DNA from: Myxococcales bacterium
GTDB taxonomy: Bacteria; Myxococcota_A; Polyangia; Nannocystales; Nannocystaceae
Assembly: GCA_020633335.1 (NCBI GenBank)
Contig: JACKDU010000007.1
Location: 62,001-126,000 of the forward strand
Direction: 5' to 3'
DNA: 64,000 nt
Of the stretch, positions 8,209 to 16,601 are shown piece by piece. The translations under genes were made by a program, and so were the position numbers. The notes below the pieces were generated by a model, which was given only the letters and a program-made list of their open reading frames with translations, searched no databases and had not been told where the DNA came from. How positions within the stretch are numbered: position 1 is the first letter of the stretch; every line of letters starts with the position of its first letter.

Positions 8209-8245
8209 GAAAATGAAAATGTCGTTGAAAGTCACTTTCATTTCC
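8209..8245. promoter_or_regulatory. Putative Fur operator upstream of bfd
   Basis: TGAAAGTCACTTTCA (8226-8240) is a perfect 7-1-7 palindrome centred 48 bases before the bfd start. A GAAAATGAAA / TTTCATTTCC pair around it suggests two overlapping Fur sites. The patch is strikingly AT-rich for this window. The rest of the gap to 8559 shows no gene with coding bias. Confidence 0.6.
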
Positions 8246-8559
8246 TTGTTCCTTTCTAGCCGACTCCGGCGAGCCCGACAAGTCGGCGCCGATCATTGTT
8301 CTGTGAGGCACGTCAGGGCCTCCAGGGGGCGCCGCGGACCCTCTGGGGCGGTTTCCGCTGGCGGGGCGTCCCTACAGGGGGCCTGTGCAGAGTCTGCGCG
8401 GCGCAGATCCCGCTGGCAGGCCTCGGAGCACCAACGAAGGCCCCAGATCCGCGAGGGCCCGCTGGTGCGTGGGAGAAACGGCATCCACGAGCGCGACGAC
8501 GCGAAGAAGTCCCGCGCTTCGATCGCGGCGTTGGCGAGCGGCCGGTCTCTGCCGACCCG

Positions 8560-9120
8560 CTAGATCTTCCCGCGGAGCAGGTTGCCGACGGTCATCCGCC
8601 CGTAGTGCCAGATCGTCTGGCCGATCGTCCGGGTGTCCAGAGTCGAGACCATCGAGTCGCTGAGGCCGAAGGGGAGCATCATCGGGATCGGCCCGCGCGA
8701 GTACTCGAGCATCCACGCGTGGTCGGGCACCCGGTAGCCCTTCGCTCGATCGGCGCCGAGGAAGGCGGCGTCGCCGGGGCGGTAGATCGCGCGCTCGACC
8801 TCGCCGGCGTGGTAGCACCACATCTCGCCGGCGAGCATGAAGTCGTAGACCTCGGTGCGGTAGCGGCCCGAGTGCCCCTCGGTGCCGATCGGCGTGCCGA
8901 AGACCAGGATGTACTCGCTGAGCGAGCAGTGGAGGAGCTTCATCTGCCCCATCGCCCCGCCGGCGTTGTTGAACATCCACGGGACGTCGTCGCGGATCTG
9001 GGCGGGGTAGCGCCCCTTGAGTTCGCGGACGACCGTGTCGATGATCGCCTCGGTGTCGCCGGCGTCGAGGGCGTCGCGTGAGATCTGGTGGAGCTCGTCG
9101 GGGTCGAAGAAGTAGCCCAT
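8560..9120 (-). CDS. ERG2 / sigma-1 receptor family protein (putative sterol C8 isomerase)
   Basis: A 186-residue protein that matches the soluble cupin-like domain of eukaryotic ERG2 (sterol C8-C7 isomerase) and sigma-1 receptor. The diagnostic blocks are FGTPIGTEGHSGRY (residues 74-87), EVYDFMLAG (90-98), YRPGDAAFLG (113-122) and AWMLEYSRGPIP (135-146). The two acidic ligand-site residues of human sigma-1, Asp126 and Glu172, correspond to Asp93 and Glu139 here, with the same spacing of 46. The N-terminal membrane helix of the eukaryotic proteins is missing. In ERG2 the site moves the sterol ring double bond, so sterol maturation is the likely role. No other sterol gene is in the window. The start MGYFFDPDEL leaves no extra lead. 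Confidence 0.85.
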   Translation of the reverse strand: MGYFFDPDELHQISRDALDAGDTEAIIDTVVRELKGRYPAQIRDDVPWMFNNAGGAMGQMKLLHCSLSEYILVFGTPIGTEGHSGRYRTEVYDFMLAGEMWCYHAGEVERAIYRPGDAAFLGADRAKGYRVPDHAWMLEYSRGPIPMMLPFGLSDSMVSTLDTRTIGQTIWHYGRMTVGNLLRGKI

Positions 9121-9221
9121 CTGGTGTCCTGCGTTCCTAGTGCGGCGCCTCCGCGGAGTCAAGCGCGCATTTCCTCGGCCCGTGTCCGGCGCCGCGCACT
9201 ACGTGTCCGAAGGGACAGATC

Positions 9222-10001
9222 TCATCCGCCGACGCGGCCGACCCTGAAGAAGATCGGCAGGCGGATCTCCCGGGCGCGCGCCGGATCGCCCCAGGCGCGC
9301 GCGAGCGCCTCGTGGATCGCCCGCGTCGGCGCCCGCCCCTCCCGCCTGCGGAAGGCGGCGGCGCCCGACCACGTCTCGAGCCAGCCGAGCAGGTCGCCGG
9401 GGCCCCACTCGACCTCGATCGCCAGCTCCGGCATCGCCACCTCGGCGAAGGGGAGCTCGATCTCGCGGTAGGTCGTGCGAATGTGGTGAAATTCCGGCGG
9501 CCAGTGGTCGGCGAGGACCTCGTGGGCGTAGCGCTCGACGACCGCGTCGATCGCCGGCGAGGCCCGGACCACGGCGCCGTAGGACCAGGCGGCGAAGAGC
9601 GCCCCGGGCCGGGCGACCCTGCGGACCTCGGCGAAGAAGGCGGAGCGGTCGAACCAGTGGAGCGCCGCGGCGATCGTCACGAGGTCGACGCTGCCGGCCT
9701 CGAGCGAGCTCTGCTCGGCGCGCTCGCAGCGGTAGCGCACCCGCGGGTGGGCCGGCGCCTCGGCGAGCTGCTCGGCGCTCGCGTCGGTGGCGACGACCTC
9801 TTCGAAGCGCTCGGCGAGGGCGAGCGCCGCCTGGCCGTTGCCGGTCGCGCACTCCCAGGCGCGCTCGCGGCCGGGGGCGAGCGCCGCCAGGTGATCGAAG
9901 AGGGCGTCCGGGTAGCGCGGCCGGAAGCGGGCGTAGTCGGCGGCGCCTGCCGAGAAGTGGTCGGCGAAGCCCGGCTCGCTGGTTTCTGGCCCTTGAGACA
10001 T
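9222..10001 (-). CDS. Class I SAM-dependent methyltransferase
   Basis: A 259-residue methyltransferase of the type 11/25 group. Motif I is WECATGNGQAALALAERF, motif II VVATDASAEQL, and the post-II block is 'VDLVTIAAALHWFDRSAFFAEVRRVARPGA', typical of small-molecule O- or C-methyltransferases of the TAM/'LHWF' type. The C-terminal half (about 150-259) should carry the substrate pocket. The substrate is unknown. Proximity to the ERG2 homologue is noted, but the gap and differing starts give no proof of a shared pathway. Confidence 0.8.
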   Translation of the reverse strand: MSQGPETSEPGFADHFSAGAADYARFRPRYPDALFDHLAALAPGRERAWECATGNGQAALALAERFEEVVATDASAEQLAEAPAHPRVRYRCERAEQSSLEAGSVDLVTIAAALHWFDRSAFFAEVRRVARPGALFAAWSYGAVVRASPAIDAVVERYAHEVLADHWPPEFHHIRTTYREIELPFAEVAMPELAIEVEWGPGDLLGWLETWSGAAAFRRREGRAPTRAIHEALARAWGDPARAREIRLPIFFRVGRVGG

Positions 10002-10108
10002 GTCCGGAGAGAGGCCGCGATCACCCGCTCGCCGGCCCAGCGAGGAGCATCGGGCGCGGCCCTCGGCGAGGCAAGCTCCACCGATGCAGCGCCCGCGCGC
10101 CCCCGCCC

Positions 10109-12538
10109 CTACTCGCCGTAGGGCACCCAGATGTTCTTGATGTGGGTCGCCTGGCGGAGGAACTCCTCGCCGCGCCCGGAGCCGCGGGCGTACCAGTCGC
10201 GGGCGATCCCGTGGCTGACCCAGGTCCGCTTCATGTTGCCGGTGGAGAGGCGCTCGACCGCGCCCGACCCCTCGGCCGATCCGAAGTACCAGACCCCGTC
10301 GACGTCGTCGTGGGCGGCGAGGACCTGGGCGAGCTCCTCGCGGCGGCCGGTGACGATGTTGACCGCGCCCCCCGGGAGATCGGAGGTGTCGAAGACCTGG
10401 TAGAGGTCGGTGGCGAGGAGCGGCCAGCGCTCGCTCGGGACCGCGACGACGTGGTTGCCCATCGCGATCGCCGGCGCGATCGCGGCGACGAAGCCGAGGA
10501 GCGGCGGCCCCTCCGGGCAGAGGATCCCCATCACCCCGAGCGGCTCCGGCATCGCCAGCGTGACGTTGCGCGAGGGCGTGTGGTGGACGTGGCCGTCCCA
10601 CTTGTCGGCGTAGGAGGCGTAGTAGAAGAGCGTGTCGAGGGTCGCCGCGACCTCGCGCTCGGCCTCGACGATCGTCCCGCCGGTGAGCGCCCGGATCCGG
10701 GCGGCGAACTCATCTGCCCGCGGGGCCAGGTTCTCGGCGATGTAGAAGAGCACCTGCGCGCGGTTGTGGGCGGTCGCCGACGCCCACTTGCAGGCGTGGG
10801 CGGCCTCGACCGCGTTGCGGATGTCCTTGCGGTTGCCGCGGCCGACCTCGCCGACGAGGGCCCCGTCGGGGCCGCGGATCGCCATCACGTAGGGCGCGTC
10901 GGGGCGGGCCTGCTTGCCGCCGATGTACATCTTCGGGGTCCGGTCGATCGCCGGCATCCCGCCGCCGAGCGCCTCGGCGACGCCCTCCTCCTCCTCGTCC
11001 TCGTCGTCGAAGCCGGGGGCGATCGCCGGCTCCGCTGGCGCGTGCTTGGCCGCCTTCTTCGCCTCCTCGAGCCAGGCCGCCTTGGTGTACTCCCAGAGCC
11101 CCTCGAGCCCGCCCTCGCGGCCGTAGCCGCTCTCGCGGTAGCCGCCGAAGCCGGCGGCGGCGTCGAACATGTTGGTGCAGTTCACCCAGATCGTCCCGGC
11201 CTTGACCTTGGGGGCGATGTCGAGGGCGAGGTTGATGTTCTCGGTCCAGACGCTCGCGGCGAGGCCGTAGCGGGTGTTGTTGGCGAGCTCGACCGCCTCG
11301 CCCGGGGTCCGGAAGGTGATCATCGTGACCACCGGCCCGAAGATCTCGACCTGGGCGACGGTCGCCGACGGCGTCACCTCGGTGAGGAGGGTCGGCGGGT
11401 AGAAGAAGCCCTCGCTCGGGCAGCTCCACGAGGGCTGCCAGATCTTCGCCCCATCGGCGACGCCCTGGTCGACGAGCGCGCGGATCTTCTCGAGCTGCGA
11501 GCGGTCGATGATCGCGCCGATGTCGATCGCCTTGTCGAGCGGATCGCCGATCCGCAGGTGCTCCATCCGCGCCCGCAGCTTCTCGGTGAGGCGCTCGGCG
11601 ATCCCCTCGTGGGCGAGGATCCGCGAGCCGGCGCAGCAGACCTGGCCCTGGTTGAACCAGATCGCGTCGACCACGCCCTCGACCACCGAGTCGATGTCGG
11701 CGTCGTCGAAGACGATGAAGGGCGACTTGCCGCCGAGCTCGAGAGAGAGCTTCTTGCCCGAGCCGGCGGTCGCGTTGCGGATGATCCGGCCGACCTCGGT
11801 CGAGCCGGTGAAGGCGACCTTGTCGACCCCCGGGTGCTTGGTGATCGCCGCGCCGGTCCGGCCGTCGCCGGTGATCACGTTGACGACGCCCGGCGGGAGG
11901 CCGACCTCGTCGCAGAGCTCGGCGAAGGCGATCGCCGTCAGCGAGGTGAACTCGGCGGGCTTGAGGACCACCGTGTTGCCCATCGCCAGCGCCGGCGCGA
12001 TCTTCCAGGCGAGCATCAGGAGCGGGAAGTTCCAGGGGATCACCTGGCCGACGACGCCGACCGGCACCTGGTCGGGGAGGAGCTCCTTCATCAGCTGGGC
12101 CCAGCCGGCGTGGTGGTAGAAGTGGCGGGCGACCAGCGGGATGTCGATGTCGCGGGACTCGCGGATCGGCTTGCCGTTGTCCATGGTCTCGAGGACCGAG
12201 AAGAAGCGCGAGTGCTTCTGGATCTGGCGGGCGATCGCGTAGAGGTAGCGGGCGCGGGCGTGGCCGGGGAGCGCCCGCCACTCGGGGTAGGCCGCGCGGG
12301 CGGCCGCGACCGCGGCGTCGACGTCCTCCTGATCGCCCTGGGCGATCTGCGCGAGCTCCTGGCCGGTGCCGGGGTTGAGGGTCGGGAAGCGCTCGCCGCC
12401 GTGGGGCTCGCGCCACGCGCCGCCGATGTAGTGGCCGAAGCTCCGCGCGTGGGTCTCCAGCCACTGATTGACGAGGGCTGGGCTCTCGGGGGCGGGGCCG
12501 TACTCCATGGTCGTGAAGATCTCGCTGATTCGGGTCAT
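10109..12538 (-). CDS. Tandem-domain aldehyde dehydrogenase (ALDH16-like)
   Basis: An 809-residue protein made of two aldehyde dehydrogenase domains. Domain 1 (about 35-490) is complete: PWNFPLLMLAWK, FTGSTEVG, the general base Glu in LELGGKSP, and the catalytic Cys in FNQGQVCCAGSR. An acidic linker follows (DDEDEEEEG, about 520). Domain 2 (about 545-809) keeps the NAD-fold segments (GVMGILCPEGPPLLGF) but has no catalytic Cys motif. This layout and length match the ALDH16 family. It starts 17 bases after the deoC stop, so the two form an operon. DeoC releases acetaldehyde, which domain 1 could oxidise. The physiological substrate is inferred. Confidence 0.88.
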   Translation of the reverse strand: MTRISEIFTTMEYGPAPESPALVNQWLETHARSFGHYIGGAWREPHGGERFPTLNPGTGQELAQIAQGDQEDVDAAVAAARAAYPEWRALPGHARARYLYAIARQIQKHSRFFSVLETMDNGKPIRESRDIDIPLVARHFYHHAGWAQLMKELLPDQVPVGVVGQVIPWNFPLLMLAWKIAPALAMGNTVVLKPAEFTSLTAIAFAELCDEVGLPPGVVNVITGDGRTGAAITKHPGVDKVAFTGSTEVGRIIRNATAGSGKKLSLELGGKSPFIVFDDADIDSVVEGVVDAIWFNQGQVCCAGSRILAHEGIAERLTEKLRARMEHLRIGDPLDKAIDIGAIIDRSQLEKIRALVDQGVADGAKIWQPSWSCPSEGFFYPPTLLTEVTPSATVAQVEIFGPVVTMITFRTPGEAVELANNTRYGLAASVWTENINLALDIAPKVKAGTIWVNCTNMFDAAAGFGGYRESGYGREGGLEGLWEYTKAAWLEEAKKAAKHAPAEPAIAPGFDDEDEEEEGVAEALGGGMPAIDRTPKMYIGGKQARPDAPYVMAIRGPDGALVGEVGRGNRKDIRNAVEAAHACKWASATAHNRAQVLFYIAENLAPRADEFAARIRALTGGTIVEAEREVAATLDTLFYYASYADKWDGHVHHTPSRNVTLAMPEPLGVMGILCPEGPPLLGFVAAIAPAIAMGNHVVAVPSERWPLLATDLYQVFDTSDLPGGAVNIVTGRREELAQVLAAHDDVDGVWYFGSAEGSGAVERLSTGNMKRTWVSHGIARDWYARGSGRGEEFLRQATHIKNIWVPYGE

Positions 12539-12555
12539 CGTCGGCTCTCCCGGGC

Positions 12556-13524
12556 TCAGGCCAGCGGGTGGCGGAAGGCGGCCGAGTAGCGGCCGGTGAC
12601 GTGGTGCTCGAGCTGGCGCTCGATGTCGCCGAGGAGCGACGAGGCGCCGAAGCGGAAGAGATCGCCGCCGGTCCACTCGACGCCGAGCTCGTCGCGCATC
12701 ATCGAGAGCCAGGGGAGGACCTCCTTCGCCTTGCGGATCCCGCCGGCGGGCTTGAGGCCGATCTTGTAGCCGGTGCGCTCCTGGTAGGCGCGGATCGCCC
12801 GGGTCATCACCAGGCCGACCGGCAGGGTCGCGTTGACCGGCTCCTTGCCGGTCGAGGTCTTGATGAAGTCGGCGCCGGCCATCATGCAGACGAAGCTGGC
12901 CCTTTGGACATTTCGCAGCGTCGCCAGCTCGCCGGTCGCGAGGATCGTCTTGAGGTGGGCCTCGCCGCAGGCCTCGCGGTAGGCCCGGACCTCGTCGTAG
13001 AGGCGCTCCCACTGACCGGTGAGGACGTGGGATCGGGTGATGACGATGTCGATCTCCTGGGCGCCGGCGGCGACCGACGCCTTGATCTCGGCGAGCTTCT
13101 GCGGGAAGGGGCTGAGGCCGGCGGGGAACCCCGTCGAGACCGCGCAGACCTGCACCTTCGACCCCTCGAGCGCCCGCCGGGCGGTCTCGATGAAGTGGTG
13201 GTAGACGCAGATCGCCGCCGTCGTGATCCCGAGCTCCTGGGCGCCGAGCGCCGCGAGGATGTCGCCGCGGACCGGGAAGCGGGCCTTGGCGCAGAGGCGC
13301 CGGACCCGGCCGTCGGTGTCATCACCGGCGAGGGTCGTCAGGTCCATGCAGGTGATCGCCCGGAGGTACCAGGCGGCCTGCCACTCCTTCTTGACCGAGC
13401 GTCGGCCGGGGATCGTCGCGGCCCGCCGCTCGATCGCGCTGAGGTTGGCCTGGACCGAGCGGACCCAGTCCAGATCCAGCGGCATCCCGGGGTTGCGGCC
13501 GTCGGCCGGCGAGTCGCTGACCAT
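12556..13524 (-). CDS. deoC: Deoxyribose-phosphate aldolase
   Basis: A 322-residue class I aldolase that splits 2-deoxyribose 5-phosphate into acetaldehyde and glyceraldehyde 3-phosphate in deoxynucleoside catabolism. The Schiff-base Lys is in DFIKTSTGK and the proton-relay Lys in GLKPAGGIR. The length and N-terminal extension (about 70 residues before MDLTTLAGDD) resemble the longer, eukaryote-like form, not the shorter E. coli enzyme. A GAGGAGG ribosome site lies six bases before ATG 13524. It is the first gene of a two-gene operon with the ALDH16-like gene. Confidence 0.93.
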   Translation of the reverse strand: MVSDSPADGRNPGMPLDLDWVRSVQANLSAIERRAATIPGRRSVKKEWQAAWYLRAITCMDLTTLAGDDTDGRVRRLCAKARFPVRGDILAALGAQELGITTAAICVYHHFIETARRALEGSKVQVCAVSTGFPAGLSPFPQKLAEIKASVAAGAQEIDIVITRSHVLTGQWERLYDEVRAYREACGEAHLKTILATGELATLRNVQRASFVCMMAGADFIKTSTGKEPVNATLPVGLVMTRAIRAYQERTGYKIGLKPAGGIRKAKEVLPWLSMMRDELGVEWTGGDLFRFGASSLLGDIERQLEHHVTGRYSAAFRHPLA

Positions 13525-13720
13525 CTTCGCTCCTCCTCGGTCGCTCTTATCGCAGAGATGCGCGTTCTTGCCTAGGCGCCCCCGGCCGTCGAGGGCCGCG
13601 TGAGGGCGGGAGGACGCCCCCACGGGCGATGCGCGGATTGACGCGCGCGCGCGCGGACTGCTAGCGTGCGCCTCCCGCGCATTTTGCGTCCCCGCGCGGC
13701 CTCTCGACTGGAGCTTGAAC

Positions 13721-15106
13721 ATGTCTCTTGCGACACCTCGCGTCGGTCTCGACCGCGGCCTCACCCTCGCCCTCACCCTCGCCCTCGGCCCGGCGCTCGC
13801 CTGCGGCGACGACACGGTCTCGACCGCCGGGAGCGTGACCGACTCCGACGGGAGCTCGAGCGGCAGCACCGGCAGCACCAGCGGCACCAGCGGGACGACG
13901 AGCGCCGGCACGGCGACCAGCGGCGCGAGCGCGACCGGCTCGAGCACCGGCGACACCTCGACCGCCACCGGCTCCACCGGCGACACGACGGGGACCTCGT
14001 CGACGACCAGCGTCGAGACCACCGGCGACACCTCGACCACCACCGGCGTCGACCCGACCACCACCGGCGACACGACCACCACGACCACCACCGGCGACAC
14101 GACCACCACCGGTGGCGACACGACCACGACCACCGGCGGCGACACGACCACCACCGGCGGCGACCTCTTCGACGGCGGCTACGTCGGCATGTCGACCACC
14201 GACAGCCTGGTCGCCTTCGACCTGATGACCAAGGCGCCGGTCGCCGACATCGACCTCCTACCGGAGGGCGACTACCCCTACGACGTCGTCCTCCGCCCCG
14301 GCGGCGAGGAGGTCTGGGTGGTCGGGGCGGTCGGCGACGGGGTCAAGGTGATCAGCACCGCCACCCAGACGGTCACCAAGTCGATCGATCTCAGCGGGGT
14401 CGGCGACTACGCGGTCGACGTCCTCTTCAGCGCCGACGCCTCGCTCGCCTACGTCGCCTCCCGCGACTCGAAGGCGGTCGTGATCATCGACGCCGCGACC
14501 TACACGGTCGTCGACTCGATCCCGATGCCGGGCGGCGCCCAGGCCGGGAAGATGACGCTCGATCCCTGCACAGACCTGATCTACGCGGTCGAGTGGTACG
14601 GCGATCAGCTCTTCCAGATCGACCCGCAGGCGAAGTCGGTGAAGGCCGCGGCGGTCGGCAAGTCGCTCTGGGATCTCCGCAGCAGCGCCGACGGCAAGAC
14701 CCTCTACGTCCTCGATCGTGGCACCGACGAGCTCCGGGTGGTCGACGCGGGGACCCTGACACAGACCGACTCGGTGCTCGTCGGCGACGACCCCTGGGGG
14801 ATCGAGCTGACGGTCAACGGGGCGACCGCGGTCGTCGTCTGCGAGGACGACGCGAGCGTCCACATCATCGACACCAGCGACCTCTCGAAGCTGGTCAAGG
14901 CGCTGCCGAACGGCGCCAAGCCCCGCGACGTCGACATCGACGGGAGCGACAACACGGCCTACATCCCGAGCGGCGACGTCCTCGGCGACGACGGGATCTT
15001 CACCCTGGTCTTCGACGCCGACGAGGCGGTCTTCCACTCGATGGGCAAGAACTACAACTCCAACGCGATCGCGGTGCGCCCCCAGCTGGTCGCCTGCAAG
15101 CCCTGA
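13721..15106 (+). CDS. Thr/Ser-rich lipoprotein with YVTN-type beta-propeller
   Basis: A 461-residue lipoprotein. A signal peptide ends at ALAC (about residue 29). A linker of roughly 120 residues follows, built only of Thr, Ser, Gly, Asp and Ala, and encoded by near-repeats of 'accaccggcgacacg'. A globular part from about residue 150 has repeats such as 'AYVASRDSKAVVIIDAATYTVVDSI' and 'VWVVGAVGDGVKVISTATQTV', typical of YVTN/NHL propellers. It is presumably an outer-surface lipoprotein whose linker lifts the propeller off the membrane. GGAG lies six bases before ATG 13721. No partner is evident; pyrC begins four bases after its stop. Confidence 0.8.
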   Translation: MSLATPRVGLDRGLTLALTLALGPALACGDDTVSTAGSVTDSDGSSSGSTGSTSGTSGTTSAGTATSGASATGSSTGDTSTATGSTGDTTGTSSTTSVETTGDTSTTTGVDPTTTGDTTTTTTTGDTTTTGGDTTTTTGGDTTTTGGDLFDGGYVGMSTTDSLVAFDLMTKAPVADIDLLPEGDYPYDVVLRPGGEEVWVVGAVGDGVKVISTATQTVTKSIDLSGVGDYAVDVLFSADASLAYVASRDSKAVVIIDAATYTVVDSIPMPGGAQAGKMTLDPCTDLIYAVEWYGDQLFQIDPQAKSVKAAAVGKSLWDLRSSADGKTLYVLDRGTDELRVVDAGTLTQTDSVLVGDDPWGIELTVNGATAVVVCEDDASVHIIDTSDLSKLVKALPNGAKPRDVDIDGSDNTAYIPSGDVLGDDGIFTLVFDADEAVFHSMGKNYNSNAIAVRPQLVACKP

Positions 15107-15110
15107 GACG

Positions 15111-16172
15111 ATGCGACTCACGCTCCGACGCCCCGACGACTGGCACCTCCACCTCCGCGACGGCGCGGCGATGGCCGCGGTGGTCGGCCAGAGCGCCCGC
15201 CAATTCGCGCGGGCGATCGTCATGCCCAACCTCCGCCCGCCGGTGCTGACGACCGCCGACGCGATCGCCTACCGCGGACGGATCCTCGAGGCGCTGCCGC
15301 CGGGCGCCCGCTTCGAGCCGCTGATGACCCTCTACCTCACCGACCAGACCTCGGCGGACGAGCTCCGACGGGCGCGGGAGAGCGGGGTCGTCCACGGGGT
15401 CAAGCTCTACCCGGCCGGCGCGACCACCAACTCGGCGGCCGGCGTGCGCCACCTCGATCGGATCGACGGCGCGCTCGCGGCGATGCAGGAGCTCGACCTC
15501 CCGCTCCTGGTCCACGGCGAGGTCACCGACGCCGACGTCGACATCTTCGACCGCGAGGCGGTCTTCATCGATCGCCTCCTGCGCCCGCTCTGCGCCCGCT
15601 TCCCGCGGCTGCGGGTGGTCCTCGAGCACATCACCACCGCCGAGGGCGTCGCCTTCGTCTGCGAGCGCGACGAGGGCCGGGTGGCCGGGACGATCACCGC
15701 CCACCACCTCCTCCTCAACCGCAACGACCTCCTGGTCGGCGGGATTCACCCGCATCACTACTGCCTGCCGGTGCTCAAGCGCGAGCGTCACCGGCGGGCG
15801 CTCGTGGACGCGGCGACCGGCGGCGATCGCCGCTTCTTCCTCGGCACCGACTCGGCCCCGCACGCGCGCCCGGCCAAGGAGAGCGCCTGCGGCTGCGCCG
15901 GGTGCTACACCGCCCACGCGGCGATCGAGCTCTACGCCGAGGCCTTCGAGGCCGCGGGCGCGCTCGATCGCCTCGAGGGCTTCGCCAGCCGCCACGGCCC
16001 CGCGTTCTACGGCCTCCCGGTCAACGAGGGGACGATCACCCTGGTGCGCGAGCCGTGGGAGGTGCCCGTGAGCTACCCCTTCGGGGACGACGCGGTCGTG
16101 CCCCTGCGGGCCGGCGGCGCGATCGCCTGGCGCCTCGCCGCGGACGCAGACGCGGACGAGCCCGCCGCCTGA
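15111..16172 (+). CDS. pyrC: Dihydroorotase, class II (PyrC)
   Basis: A 353-residue zinc amidohydrolase of de novo pyrimidine synthesis, interconverting carbamoyl aspartate and dihydroorotate. Visible motifs are WHLHLRDG (metal His pair), MPNLRPPV, the metal-bridging Lys in GVKLYPAGATTNS, LVHGEV, LEHITT and the catalytic Asp in LGTDSAPH. Length and motifs fit the E. coli PyrC class. It follows the propeller lipoprotein by four bases, an odd pairing that may be only transcriptional. Confidence 0.95.
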   Translation: MRLTLRRPDDWHLHLRDGAAMAAVVGQSARQFARAIVMPNLRPPVLTTADAIAYRGRILEALPPGARFEPLMTLYLTDQTSADELRRARESGVVHGVKLYPAGATTNSAAGVRHLDRIDGALAAMQELDLPLLVHGEVTDADVDIFDREAVFIDRLLRPLCARFPRLRVVLEHITTAEGVAFVCERDEGRVAGTITAHHLLLNRNDLLVGGIHPHHYCLPVLKRERHRRALVDAATGGDRRFFLGTDSAPHARPAKESACGCAGCYTAHAAIELYAEAFEAAGALDRLEGFASRHGPAFYGLPVNEGTITLVREPWEVPVSYPFGDDAVVPLRAGGAIAWRLAADADADEPAA

Positions 16173-16258
16173 GCGAAAAGCCTTCGCGGGCGACGGCGCG
16201 CGGGCCCGCGATCGTCGCTTGTCGCCGGCGTCTCCGGCGGCGATCGTGTCCCCCGACG

Positions 16259-16588
16259 ATGAAGCTCCGCGACCTCTCGATCCTCACCTTCGCCCTCGGC
16301 CTCTTCCTCGGGATGTCGAGCTGCAGCGGCGTCTGTGCCGATTCGAATTGCTCCTGCGACCACGGCGATTGCGTCTTCGAGTGCCCGCAGGGCGGCTGCG
16401 CCCAGTCGTGCACCGACGACGCCGAGTGCGAGATCTCCTGCGACGGCGGCGGCTGCTCCCAGGCGTGCTCGGCCGGCGCGAGCTGCACGATGTCCTGCTC
16501 GGGCGGCGGCTGCACCCAGGCCTGCACCGCGGCGATGTCCTGCACGCTCTCGTGCTCCGGCCAGGGCTGCACCCAGTCGCAGATCTGA
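16259..16588 (+). CDS. Small Cys-rich repeat lipoprotein
   Basis: A 109-residue secreted protein: signal segment LSILTFALGLFLGMSSC, then a body with cysteine at regular intervals. A unit of about 20 residues of the form 'C-x3-C-x-GGGC-x2-AC' repeats at least three times (ECEISCDGGGCSQAC, SCTMSCSGGGCTQAC, SCTLSCSGQGCTQSQ). The regular spacing suggests a disulfide-braced, repetitive (perhaps beta-helical) rod on the cell surface. No function is recognised. It converges on the pirin gene with 13 bases between stops. Confidence 0.75.
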   Translation: MKLRDLSILTFALGLFLGMSSCSGVCADSNCSCDHGDCVFECPQGGCAQSCTDDAECEISCDGGGCSQACSAGASCTMSCSGGGCTQACTAAMSCTLSCSGQGCTQSQI

Positions 16589-16601
16589 AGCCGCGCGCTG
16601 G

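Noticed and set aside
8293..8484. A 63-residue minus-strand frame upstream of bfd
   Set aside because: No ribosome site, irregular codon bias and no recognisable domain.
9222..10001. The methyltransferase as part of a sterol cluster with the ERG2 homologue
   Set aside because: Motifs do not show sterol methyltransferase signatures, and there is no overlap or short spacing that would prove an operon role.
10142..12589. An 815-residue open frame antisense to the ALDH16-like gene
   Set aside because: Its sequence is Asp/Arg/Val-rich with no motif; it mirrors the third-position bias of the real gene on the other strand.
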